Positions 16,092 to 23,571 of a stretch of 33,136 nucleotides of DNA are shown piece by piece (position 1 is the first letter of the stretch; every line of letters begins with the position of its first letter). The DNA comes from an uncultured Prevotellaceae bacterium (GTDB taxonomy: Bacteria; Bacteroidota; Bacteroidia; Bacteroidales; Bacteroidaceae). A model generated the notes under the pieces. That model saw only the letters and a list, made by a program, of their open reading frames with translations, did not search any database and was not told the origin of the DNA. The DNA lies in assembly GCA_902783625.1 (NCBI GenBank), contig CACZRN010000004.1, forward strand, positions 1-33,136. The letters run 5' to 3'. Made by a program: the position numbers and the translations under genes.

Positions 16092-17951
16092 TCATTCTGT
16101 TATTTCATTTTCGTAGTAAGGATTCTGCTTCAATGTAGGCAGTTTCACAATCTCGTCGTAAGGTATTGGCCAGAAATACATCGCTTTTCTGAAGATGCGC
16201 TTTCTCACATCCACTACGCGCCATGTATAGCCTGTGTTCATATTCGACCCAGTGTGTGTCAGCTCCAGTCCGTGCATCATGGCGTTGTCGGTCTCTTCAG
16301 CAATCATCCAACGGCGCACATCGAAGAAGCGGAAGCCCTCGAACGAGAGTTCCAGACGACGCTCCAAGCGTATAGCCTCGCGCATCTCCTGCTGTGTCAT
16401 ATTTGCCTTCAGACCATACATATCGTCGCTGCCTGCCTCGATACCTGCACGGCGACGGATAAGCTTCAGCACCTCAAGCGGACCAATCTCCGTCGTGCCA
16501 AGCGTCTCGGTGTAGTCGGGACCGTAATACTCGTTCACGGCCTCGGCATAGTTGAGCAATATCTCAGCAAAGCGGATGAGTGGTCGCGACATCGGCGGCT
16601 CAACGAAATAGTTACCCGCACAGTTGCGGTGAACCATCTTCTTTATATACAGTCCAGTCGGTGTGCCCGAATAGATGGCATCCTCTGTTGCACCGTCGCC
16701 CAGACAGGTGTAAACCATGTGGTTGGCATCGCCAGCCGACATCTGCTTCATATTGTTCACCGTGACGGTATTGCCAAAGCGTGGGTCGCGGTTCACCTTA
16801 GGAGTCACAGGATTATACTGATACTTGCCCGTCGGGTCATCCACAGCCTTACCGTCGGCCATGGGGAATGCGGCAGCCAGATCATAGTAGATATAACCGC
16901 CATACTTGTCGCCACCACACGATGGTGGGCAGTAGAGGTCGCAGACATGAATGCCCTCGGGCTCCTTCTTCTGAAGTATAATCTCCTGATAAGCACCGTA
17001 AGGATACTTGAAGTCGCCATACGATGTCACGTCAGCAAAGTCGGCTGCAATCTGCACAGCATAATATCCCCATCCCGGCTCATCAGCGTTGTTGTTGTCG
17101 TCATCGACATGCACCTCAAACAAGCGATAGTCACCCGTCGTCATTGTCATTATCCTGCGCGATGCCTCTATCGACTTCATCCAGCGCTCCTTGTCGTAAT
17201 TTGCATATCCAAGCAGTGCCTGCGTTTCAGGTGTTCCGAATCCGCTGCCGTTGTGCAGTGGACTGGCAGCATCGAGATACATACGTGACAGCAGAGCCCA
17301 ACAGCACGCCTCGTTGATGCGACCGTTGGTACTACCCGATGTACGGGGACGAAGCACATTCATCGCTATCACTGCCTTAACTTCGTCGGCAATGTAGTTG
17401 ATGCAATCCTCATAAGTGTCACGCGTTGCCTTCCACTCGCCATCGGCTGTGTAGAGTTCATCGCCCAGCAGAGGCACGCCACCATAATGACGCACCATCA
17501 TGTAGTAGTACCATGCGCGCAAGAAACGGCATTCGGCAATATACTGCTGCCGTGTACTCTCCAACATCGGAGTGTTACCAATGCACTGCAGGAACTTGTT
17601 ACAACGACGGATGTTCACATATCCCAGCCGCCATGCATCGTCGGTCACCGTCACAGGGTTCACCGTACCCGTGGCGAACATCATGCCTGTGGTTATCTGC
17701 GACGATGCCCTAAACTCAGCCTCATCGCTCGCCACCTGCAGACCGCCGTTCAGCGAAAAGCGGTCGCCGTCGGTATCAAACCCGATGTCGGTGTAAATCT
17801 GCGTCAGGAATCCCGACGCATACGTACTGTCTGCAAAGACAACCTCCTCGTTCAGGTCGGTGATAACCGTCTGGTCCAAGTAGTCATCGTTGCATGAGCT
17901 AACCCCCAGCAATGCCAGGAGTGCCCCAATCATACATGTTTTACTTTTCAT
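16092..17951 (-). CDS. SusD/RagB-type surface glycan-binding lipoprotein (SusD-2)
   Basis: 619 residues. The lipoprotein signal is M-K-S-K-T-C-M-I-G-A-L to G-V-S-S-C, followed by N-D-D-Y-L-D, an acidic surface-export tract. SusD hallmarks are G-Y-V-N-I-R-R-C-N-K-F, E-C-R-F-L-R-A-W-Y-Y-Y-M-M with R-H-Y-G-G-V-P-L-L, R-F-A-E-I-L-L-N-Y-A-E-A-V, R-R-L-E-L-S-F-E-G-F-R-F-F-D-V-R-R-W and a final W-P-I-P-Y-D-E-I. It is the first gene of the six-gene operon and has no SusC gene upstream: the next gene upstream on the strand is GH2, 466 bp away. A leading SusD is unusual, and its transporter partner may be SusC-1 at the far end of the operon or SusC-2. Confidence 0.95.
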   Translation of the reverse strand: MKSKTCMIGALLALLGVSSCNDDYLDQTVITDLNEEVVFADSTYASGFLTQIYTDIGFDTDGDRFSLNGGLQVASDEAEFRASSQITTGMMFATGTVNPVTVTDDAWRLGYVNIRRCNKFLQCIGNTPMLESTRQQYIAECRFLRAWYYYMMVRHYGGVPLLGDELYTADGEWKATRDTYEDCINYIADEVKAVIAMNVLRPRTSGSTNGRINEACCWALLSRMYLDAASPLHNGSGFGTPETQALLGYANYDKERWMKSIEASRRIMTMTTGDYRLFEVHVDDDNNNADEPGWGYYAVQIAADFADVTSYGDFKYPYGAYQEIILQKKEPEGIHVCDLYCPPSCGGDKYGGYIYYDLAAAFPMADGKAVDDPTGKYQYNPVTPKVNRDPRFGNTVTVNNMKQMSAGDANHMVYTCLGDGATEDAIYSGTPTGLYIKKMVHRNCAGNYFVEPPMSRPLIRFAEILLNYAEAVNEYYGPDYTETLGTTEIGPLEVLKLIRRRAGIEAGSDDMYGLKANMTQQEMREAIRLERRLELSFEGFRFFDVRRWMIAEETDNAMMHGLELTHTGSNMNTGYTWRVVDVRKRIFRKAMYFWPIPYDEIVKLPTLKQNPYYENEITE

Positions 17952-18417
17952 AAATAATTCGAATTATATAAAAAATATTTGTTTGTCTATAATATATAAA
18001 GACGCCCCAGACGTGGGATACCACTATATAGGAGCATAAAAATAATCATTTTTTTCGCATATAATATAACTAATGTAAGTCTGCCATTGTTTCTGTTTCA
18101 TACCCTGTGTGGTGTATTACATTGTTTTACTTGCGATGAACTATTTTTCCGAGCAAATAAATTTGCTAGCAAATTTTCGATTGATAAGGCTCTTTATTGC
18201 CATTAGAAAGACTCTTTAATGAAAAATTCGCTAGCAAATTTCTCATGACACAATGCTGCGAAATGAAACACTGCGCATGACTAAGACTAACTGAAGACGC
18301 CACACCGTCCAATACTTGCCTATAGACTGATGTATTTTTAGATTCGACTAACATACTATAAGTCCGGTTTTGGTTTTTGTTTTGTATCATCCAGAAGATG
18401 GATGGTCTGAATTTGTT
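17952..18417. other. 466-bp gene-free gap upstream of the Sus operon
   Basis: No gene is visible. The 200 bp next to SusD-2 are very AT-rich and must contain the operon promoter, but no clear TAnnTTTG box appears on the minus strand. A 19-bp imperfect dyad GTCTnTA-n6-TAnAGAC lies at 17985-18003, followed by AGACG repeated twice nine bases apart (18000-18013). Repeat copy B is at 18159-18241. Next to the GH2 stop a short hairpin (ATCATCC with GGATGGT, about 18387-18407) lacks a T run, so termination there is doubtful and enzyme-operon transcripts may read into the Sus operon. Confidence 0.6.
18159..18241. repeat. Palindrome-flanked intergenic repeat, copy B
   Basis: AAATTTGCTAGCAAATTTT at the left end and AAATTCGCTAGCAAATTT at the right end, with the two GCTAGC cores starting at 18165 and 18230, 65 bp apart as in copy A. 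The interior has CTCTTTATTGCCATTAG and CTCTTTAATG, 22 bp apart as in copy A. Each end is a near-perfect palindrome, so single-stranded DNA or RNA could form two hairpins. Confidence 0.8.
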
Positions 18418-21126
18418 TCAGAACTTCGCCAATGGTGTCTCGCGCTTGCCGAATTGCTTCACAAGCAGTCGCGCTCCCTGCGTCAGCTGTCGTGTTGGCA
18501 CCTCGAGGGTTATCTGTCGCTGCTCCCCGGGGAGAAGTGTGACATAGCCGTCGCTCATGATGGCGGGGAGTATGCGCTTGCCAGTCTTGGCGTTGACAAG
18601 GCGCAGACGATTGGCGAAGGCCACCGTGGACGATGTGTTGGTGAGGGTGACGACGTAGGTGCTGTAGCCCTCGGTGGCACCATGGCTGGGCGATGGCGTC
18701 GCCGACGGTGTGCATGTGGCCTTGAGCTTGCATTCGGGCAACTGGGCGAGCAGGGTGTAGTCGAGATCGCTGTCGGCGTTGCGCCAATAGAAATTCTCGG
18801 CGAGGGGTGTGCCGTCGGCTTTTGTCATCTCCAGCTTGATAAACTGCAGAGGGGTGGCGGTTTTCATATGCTCGCCGTCGGGATGAAGAACGAACGCCTC
18901 GGCGATGTCCGACGCTCGCACGCTGATGGGTGCAGTGGTGGAGGTGGTGTGAATCTCGTTGCCGTTGACGTCGTAGATATGTGCGGTGACGCTGACGGCG
19001 GTGAGTGGCTGCGAGGTGGTGTTGATGATCTTCACGCTACCCGTGAGGCAGTTCCACTGCACATGCTGTGGCTCGCATGCTTTTCGTGCTCCCCAGTAGC
19101 AGCCGGTGGGGTCGTAGTAGTAGTCGTAAGTCTGCCACACAAACGACGGATATGCGGGGTGGCTCATCCAGATGATGAGCGCGGAGGCATCGTTCCACAT
19201 CTTGTCGTTCCATGCCTCGTACATGCCTTTCATGTCTTCGAGGTTTATGAGCTGCGCTTTCTCGCAGAACTCCTCAAGCGAGCGCGACGGTCCGTAACGG
19301 TCGTCGACGGAGCGTCGATAGTCGATTGGTCCGCCGTTCCATGCCTCCTTACCGAAGAAGTGGCGGTTCCACACGGTGTTGTCGTCGTGCTCAAGCTGGT
19401 CGTCGGTGGGCAATGGCCACCACTGACTCTTGGGGATGAACTCGCGCACCGACTCGAAGGTGGGGAATGTGGCCATGCCTATCTCTGAACGGAAGCCGTA
19501 GCCGTAGTTGCGCCCATAGGGATAGGCGGGCTTGTTGAATGCCAGATTGCTTGCCGATGTCTCGAAATGATGGCGTGGGGGCAGGTCTTTCCACCATCCG
19601 CTGCCCGACTTGGCATCTTGATTGGAGCACGAGGTGTAGAGACGGTCGTTGGCATCTTCTTCCATGACGATCATGCGCAGGGCTTGGTCGATGTCGGGCA
19701 CGGGATGTGTCTCATTGGCACCACACCACACAGCGATGGAGGGGTGATTGCGCAAGCGACGTACTTTGTCGCGGGCATTTATCTTGAAAGCGTCGTGCTC
19801 GACAACATCATTCCACGCCACATAGAGCCAGAAATCGTTCCACACGAGGATGCCATATTGGTCGCAGTAGTCGTAGAACTCATCGTCGGTGACGCAACCG
19901 GTCCAAAGACGTATGACATTGAAATTCATCTCTTTGTGGAGACGTATGGGCAGCTCGTATTGGCTGCCGTGCATACGGAGCAGATATTCACTCATGCCCC
20001 AGTTGCCACCTTTGAGGAACAGACGCTGGCCGTTGATGTAGATGGTAAGTACAGGGAAATCGACGGCATTCTTCTCTATGCGGTATTCGTATTTCTTTAT
20101 TCCGAAACGAAAACTCTTATCACAGCTCTCCACGCCATCAGCTGTAAGACGCATGTCGCACTGGTATAGGTCGGGGTTGCCATAGCCATTTGGCCACCAG
20201 AGACGTGGATTGTCGATGGAAAGCGAGGGGATATCTGCCGGCGTGAGTCGCAAGGTGCGCTTCTCGTGAGGGCGCAGGGTGTAGTCGCGACTAAACGATA
20301 TATTGCCTGGCATGATGGTGCCGCTCCAAGTGAAGTGCTGGTCGCCGTCGGTGAGGTTCTGCACGTCGGCAGAGAGGGTGAGCTCGGCTTTGTCGAGCGA
20401 TGGCAGGTAGGAGCGCACCCAAGGATCGCTGAGCAATACGCCAGCAGAGCGCTCAATGTAGGCATTGCCTGTTATGCCTGCCAAGCGGCCCGGTACGTAT
20501 GGCATCCAGTCCCATCCTGCTCCAGCAAGATAGCTGGGGCTGCAGGCTACGCCATAAGGACCTTTGTCGGTGCGTGTCTTCTTCTGGTCAGTATCGTAGA
20601 TAAGTACCGCAATGGCATTCTTACCATTGCGCAAATAAGAGGTAACATCGAAGCGCGAACGGAGCATGTGGCCGCTGACGTCCTTGGTTGATTCTTCGGT
20701 GCCCGATATCTTATGACCGTTGAAATAGAAATCGGCGTAGCGGTTGGTGTTGTCGAAGCATAGCCACAGATGCTCTTCTGGGGAAAGGGGCTCGGCGAGG
20801 GTGAACTCGGTGCGATACCAATAGGGCTTGCTGTATTTTGTCTCATCGACACGATAGATGTTGTCGGCGATGTCGGGGTTCTCCTCACGACCGGCATTGA
20901 CATAATCGGCAAACACCACTCCCGGCACCGTGGCCTTCACTCCGTCGGCAAAGGTGTAGCCTGGCTCGGAGATTGTCTTACCTGTTGCCGACGACTGGTC
21001 TTGCGGAGCAACACTCCACTCCACCTCGCCGTCGACGCTGTTTAGCGACATCACTCGTATCTGTGCTTTTGACATCAGACATATTGCAAGCAATGACAAA
21101 ATAATCGATATACGCAATTTCTTCAT
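18418..21126 (-). CDS. GH2 enzyme, beta-mannosidase / endo-beta-mannosidase-like
   Basis: 902 residues with a signal peptide ending M-S-K-A-Q (about 22). The order is N-terminal jelly-roll domain (Y-W-Y-R-T-E-F-T-L, F-D-N-T-N-R-Y-A-D-F-Y-F-N-G), Ig-like domain, TIM barrel, and C-terminal Ig-like domains. The predicted acid/base is Glu472 in W-C-G-A-N-E-T and the nucleophile Glu548 in G-F-R-S-E-I-G. The barrel opening L-K-G-G-N-W-G-M-S-E and these spacings resemble the branch holding plant-type mannosylglycoprotein endo-beta-mannosidase and exo-beta-glucosaminidase. With GH92 and GH38 neighbours, cleavage of Man-beta-1,4-GlcNAc in the N-glycan core is the likeliest role; exo-glucosaminidase is the main alternative. 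It is last in the HTCS operon, 142 bp after GH92-2. Its codons look more GC-rich at wobble positions than those of its neighbours. Confidence 0.85.
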   Translation of the reverse strand: MKKLRISIILSLLAICLMSKAQIRVMSLNSVDGEVEWSVAPQDQSSATGKTISEPGYTFADGVKATVPGVVFADYVNAGREENPDIADNIYRVDETKYSKPYWYRTEFTLAEPLSPEEHLWLCFDNTNRYADFYFNGHKISGTEESTKDVSGHMLRSRFDVTSYLRNGKNAIAVLIYDTDQKKTRTDKGPYGVACSPSYLAGAGWDWMPYVPGRLAGITGNAYIERSAGVLLSDPWVRSYLPSLDKAELTLSADVQNLTDGDQHFTWSGTIMPGNISFSRDYTLRPHEKRTLRLTPADIPSLSIDNPRLWWPNGYGNPDLYQCDMRLTADGVESCDKSFRFGIKKYEYRIEKNAVDFPVLTIYINGQRLFLKGGNWGMSEYLLRMHGSQYELPIRLHKEMNFNVIRLWTGCVTDDEFYDYCDQYGILVWNDFWLYVAWNDVVEHDAFKINARDKVRRLRNHPSIAVWCGANETHPVPDIDQALRMIVMEEDANDRLYTSCSNQDAKSGSGWWKDLPPRHHFETSASNLAFNKPAYPYGRNYGYGFRSEIGMATFPTFESVREFIPKSQWWPLPTDDQLEHDDNTVWNRHFFGKEAWNGGPIDYRRSVDDRYGPSRSLEEFCEKAQLINLEDMKGMYEAWNDKMWNDASALIIWMSHPAYPSFVWQTYDYYYDPTGCYWGARKACEPQHVQWNCLTGSVKIINTTSQPLTAVSVTAHIYDVNGNEIHTTSTTAPISVRASDIAEAFVLHPDGEHMKTATPLQFIKLEMTKADGTPLAENFYWRNADSDLDYTLLAQLPECKLKATCTPSATPSPSHGATEGYSTYVVTLTNTSSTVAFANRLRLVNAKTGKRILPAIMSDGYVTLLPGEQRQITLEVPTRQLTQGARLLVKQFGKRETPLAKF

Positions 21127-21161
21127 AATATTTTTATTTAGTACTTACCTCCCTTGCGGTC

Positions 21162-21265
21162 AGAGTGAAAAACGAAGAGTGAAAAGTTCGACGAAGTCAA
21201 ATACACTCTACACTCAACACTATGAACTCTACACTATCTATGCACTCTACACTCTACCACTTGAT
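21162..21265. repeat. Degenerate short repeats (GAGTGAAAA / ACTCTACACT) between GH92-2 and GH2
   Basis: The 142-bp gap holds GAGTGAAAAACGAAGAGTG (21163-21181), then about seven degenerate copies of ACTCTACACT or CACTCTAC from 21203 to 21258. On the transcribed minus strand these read as GTAGAGTGT units. This is low-complexity, slippage-prone DNA. It interrupts an otherwise tightly packed operon. Confidence 0.65.
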
Positions 21266-21268
21266 TCC

Positions 21269-23560
21269 TCACTTCTTTTTCGGTTTGTCACTCATGAACA
21301 GTTCCAACACACCACCTTCAGCAATCTCGCTGTGGAGGATGTAATGGCGACTGAGCGGCTTGCCATTGAGCATAATGTGGTCGATGTAGATATTCTCGGG
21401 GCTGTTATTATTAGCCACGACGGTAAATGACTTGCCGTTGGGCTGATGGAAAACAATCTTGTTGAAAACAGGTGAGGTTATCTCATACCGAGTGTCACCG
21501 GGACATGCCTGATGAATGCCGGCAGCCGAGAGCACATACCATGCCGACATCTGACCTACATCCTCGTTGCCGCAAAGGCCTTCAACCTTGTTTTTGTAAG
21601 CATGCGAACAGATGTAGCGAGTCCAATACTGTGTGAGATGTGGCGCTCCAAGCTGGTTGAAGAGATATGGCACGAAGTGTACAGGTTCGTTGGCGTGATT
21701 GTAATACACATTCCACATCATGTCCTGCGGGGTATTCTTAAACATCCACTGCAAATCGTCGACGACCTTCTTCTTGCCTCCCATCAACGCTGTCATACCC
21801 TTGACATCATGTGGCACAAACCATCCCTGCTGCAATGCATTGCTCTCCATGGCACCATACCATTCCTCAAGACGACCATTCTTTGGCCATTCCACCCAAG
21901 AGCCGTCATCGTTACGGGGACGGAACCAGTGCTTGCCGTTGTCGAAAAGATTGCGATAAGCCTGGCTCTTTTTCAAATATTCCTTCTCGTCGGCTTTCTT
22001 GCCAAGTGCCTTTGCCAGTTGAGCAATGCACCAGTCGGTGTAGGCATATTCGAGAGTGTGTGACAATCCGAGCTTGCCTGGAGTGTATCCCAACTTATCG
22101 TTCCCAAAGCGAGCCGATGAGTTCTTGGCATATTCGTAGGCTTTCCCGATGTCGTAACCACGTATCCCCTTGGCATAAGCATCGGCAAGGACAGATATGG
22201 CTGGATTGCCAAGCATGCATCCGCTGTAGCTGTTGAGCAATTCCCAACGCTCAAAGTATCCCTTACCACTCTGCTCGGCAAGTGTAATCAGCGAGCAGAG
22301 CATGTCGTTAACTAGCGTGGGATTGATGATTGTCTGCAGAGGGAACTGACTGCGGAATACATCCCAACCACTGAAGATAGTGCGCTTTGTCCATGTGCCG
22401 TCACTCTGGTGTGGCTTGTAGTCGCCACCGATATATCGCCCATCGACATCGGTATATATGCGAGGGTCGATCATGGTATGGTAAAGCGCAGTGTAGAATA
22501 TTGTCTTTTCATCTGCCGTGCCGCCCTCTATCTCTATGCAGCGCAATTGCTGATTCCAGGCATCTACAGCCTCACGACGTATATTCTCAAATGTCTTGCC
22601 ACTGGCTTCTGCCATGAAATTCTTTCTTGCCCCTTCGATATCCACAAACGAGATAGCAATCTTCAACTCTATCTGTTCGCCAGGCTCTGTGGGAAACTCT
22701 GCGAAGAATCCCACATGGCGGCCTTGTATCTTGTTCTCACCACGGATTATCGCCGCCTTGGCAACGTGCTCTTGATATGCGGCACTATTTACATCGTTGT
22801 TATGACGGCTGATATTAGACGGTATGTCTGCCGACCAGAAACCATAGTTGTCAAGTGATCGGTTTGCCTCAGCGTGGAAATAGATGGTATATACAGCTTT
22901 GCCGTCGCCATCACCCCATCCGCCACAATCGGGAGTGCATCTTACCCAACCTTCTATTGCATTGTCGCCAACCACCTCAGCATATTGTTCTTCTGCCGTA
23001 CCACCCACTCTACGAGCCAAGTCGATTTGCAACCGCGACTGCTCGTTTCGTGGATATGTGATTCGCAGCGCACCGCAGTGCGTGGTTGCCGATGTCTCCA
23101 CCTTAATATTATAGTCGGTGAGCATTGCCGAGTAATATCCTGCAGTGGCAGTTTCCGTAGCTTTGTCGTATCTCGACCGCCACCCTTTCACGCTGCCATC
23201 CTCACGTCCAGCGATGGTGTACATTTTACCTGTAGTTGGCATCACCATGATATTACCAAGGTCGCCATACCACCCTACTCCGCTCATCTGCGTCATTGCG
23301 AATCCCTCAATGGCGGTATGCTCATAGCTATAGCCCGAGCCGTTGTCGCCGCCAGCTATCGTTTGCGGACTCACTTGCACCATGCCGAAAGGCGTAGCAG
23401 CACCAGGGAAAGTCTTGCCAAGTCCATGATAAGCCCCTGCCGCATCAACATTGGTTGAAGCACCGATAAACGGATTAACATACGATGCCGGCTTCACATT
23501 CTGCGAAAACAATCCGCATGTAGCCGACAACAAAAGCATCGAAACAAATATTCTTCTCAT
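21269..23560 (-). CDS. GH92 alpha-mannosidase, predicted non-alpha-1,2 specificity (GH92-2)
   Basis: 763 residues from ATG 23560. An in-frame ATG at 23575 overlaps the GH38 stop as ATGA, so either start allows translational coupling; the internal one begins a clean signal peptide (M-R-R-I-F-V-S-M-L-L-L). GH92 landmarks are Y-V-N-P-F-I-G, M-S-G-V-G-W-Y-G-D-L-G, E572-S-N-A-L-Q-Q-G-W-F-V-P-H-D (predicted acid Glu), H-A-N-E-P-V-H-F-V-P-Y-L-F-N and G-N-E-D667-V-G-Q-M-S-A-W-Y (predicted base Asp). Unlike the GH92 at 440-2728 it has S-G-V-G in place of C-S-P-W and no His-Glu pair before N-E-P. I therefore infer alpha-1,3, alpha-1,4 or alpha-1,6 specificity. It would be a periplasmic, Ca-dependent exo-mannosidase. 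Confidence 0.9.
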   Translation of the reverse strand: MRRIFVSMLLLSATCGLFSQNVKPASYVNPFIGASTNVDAAGAYHGLGKTFPGAATPFGMVQVSPQTIAGGDNGSGYSYEHTAIEGFAMTQMSGVGWYGDLGNIMVMPTTGKMYTIAGREDGSVKGWRSRYDKATETATAGYYSAMLTDYNIKVETSATTHCGALRITYPRNEQSRLQIDLARRVGGTAEEQYAEVVGDNAIEGWVRCTPDCGGWGDGDGKAVYTIYFHAEANRSLDNYGFWSADIPSNISRHNNDVNSAAYQEHVAKAAIIRGENKIQGRHVGFFAEFPTEPGEQIELKIAISFVDIEGARKNFMAEASGKTFENIRREAVDAWNQQLRCIEIEGGTADEKTIFYTALYHTMIDPRIYTDVDGRYIGGDYKPHQSDGTWTKRTIFSGWDVFRSQFPLQTIINPTLVNDMLCSLITLAEQSGKGYFERWELLNSYSGCMLGNPAISVLADAYAKGIRGYDIGKAYEYAKNSSARFGNDKLGYTPGKLGLSHTLEYAYTDWCIAQLAKALGKKADEKEYLKKSQAYRNLFDNGKHWFRPRNDDGSWVEWPKNGRLEEWYGAMESNALQQGWFVPHDVKGMTALMGGKKKVVDDLQWMFKNTPQDMMWNVYYNHANEPVHFVPYLFNQLGAPHLTQYWTRYICSHAYKNKVEGLCGNEDVGQMSAWYVLSAAGIHQACPGDTRYEITSPVFNKIVFHQPNGKSFTVVANNNSPENIYIDHIMLNGKPLSRHYILHSEIAEGGVLELFMSDKPKKK

Positions 23561-23571
23561 AAAACAATTAA

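Noticed and set aside
18387..18407. Hairpin after the GH2 stop as a terminator
   Set aside because: The stem is only 7 bp with a G-T pair and is not followed by a T run on the transcribed strand.
18370..19488. 372-codon open frame on the plus strand
   Set aside because: It lies antisense to the GH2 gene, whose domains and catalytic motifs are clear; the frame results from GC-rich codons.
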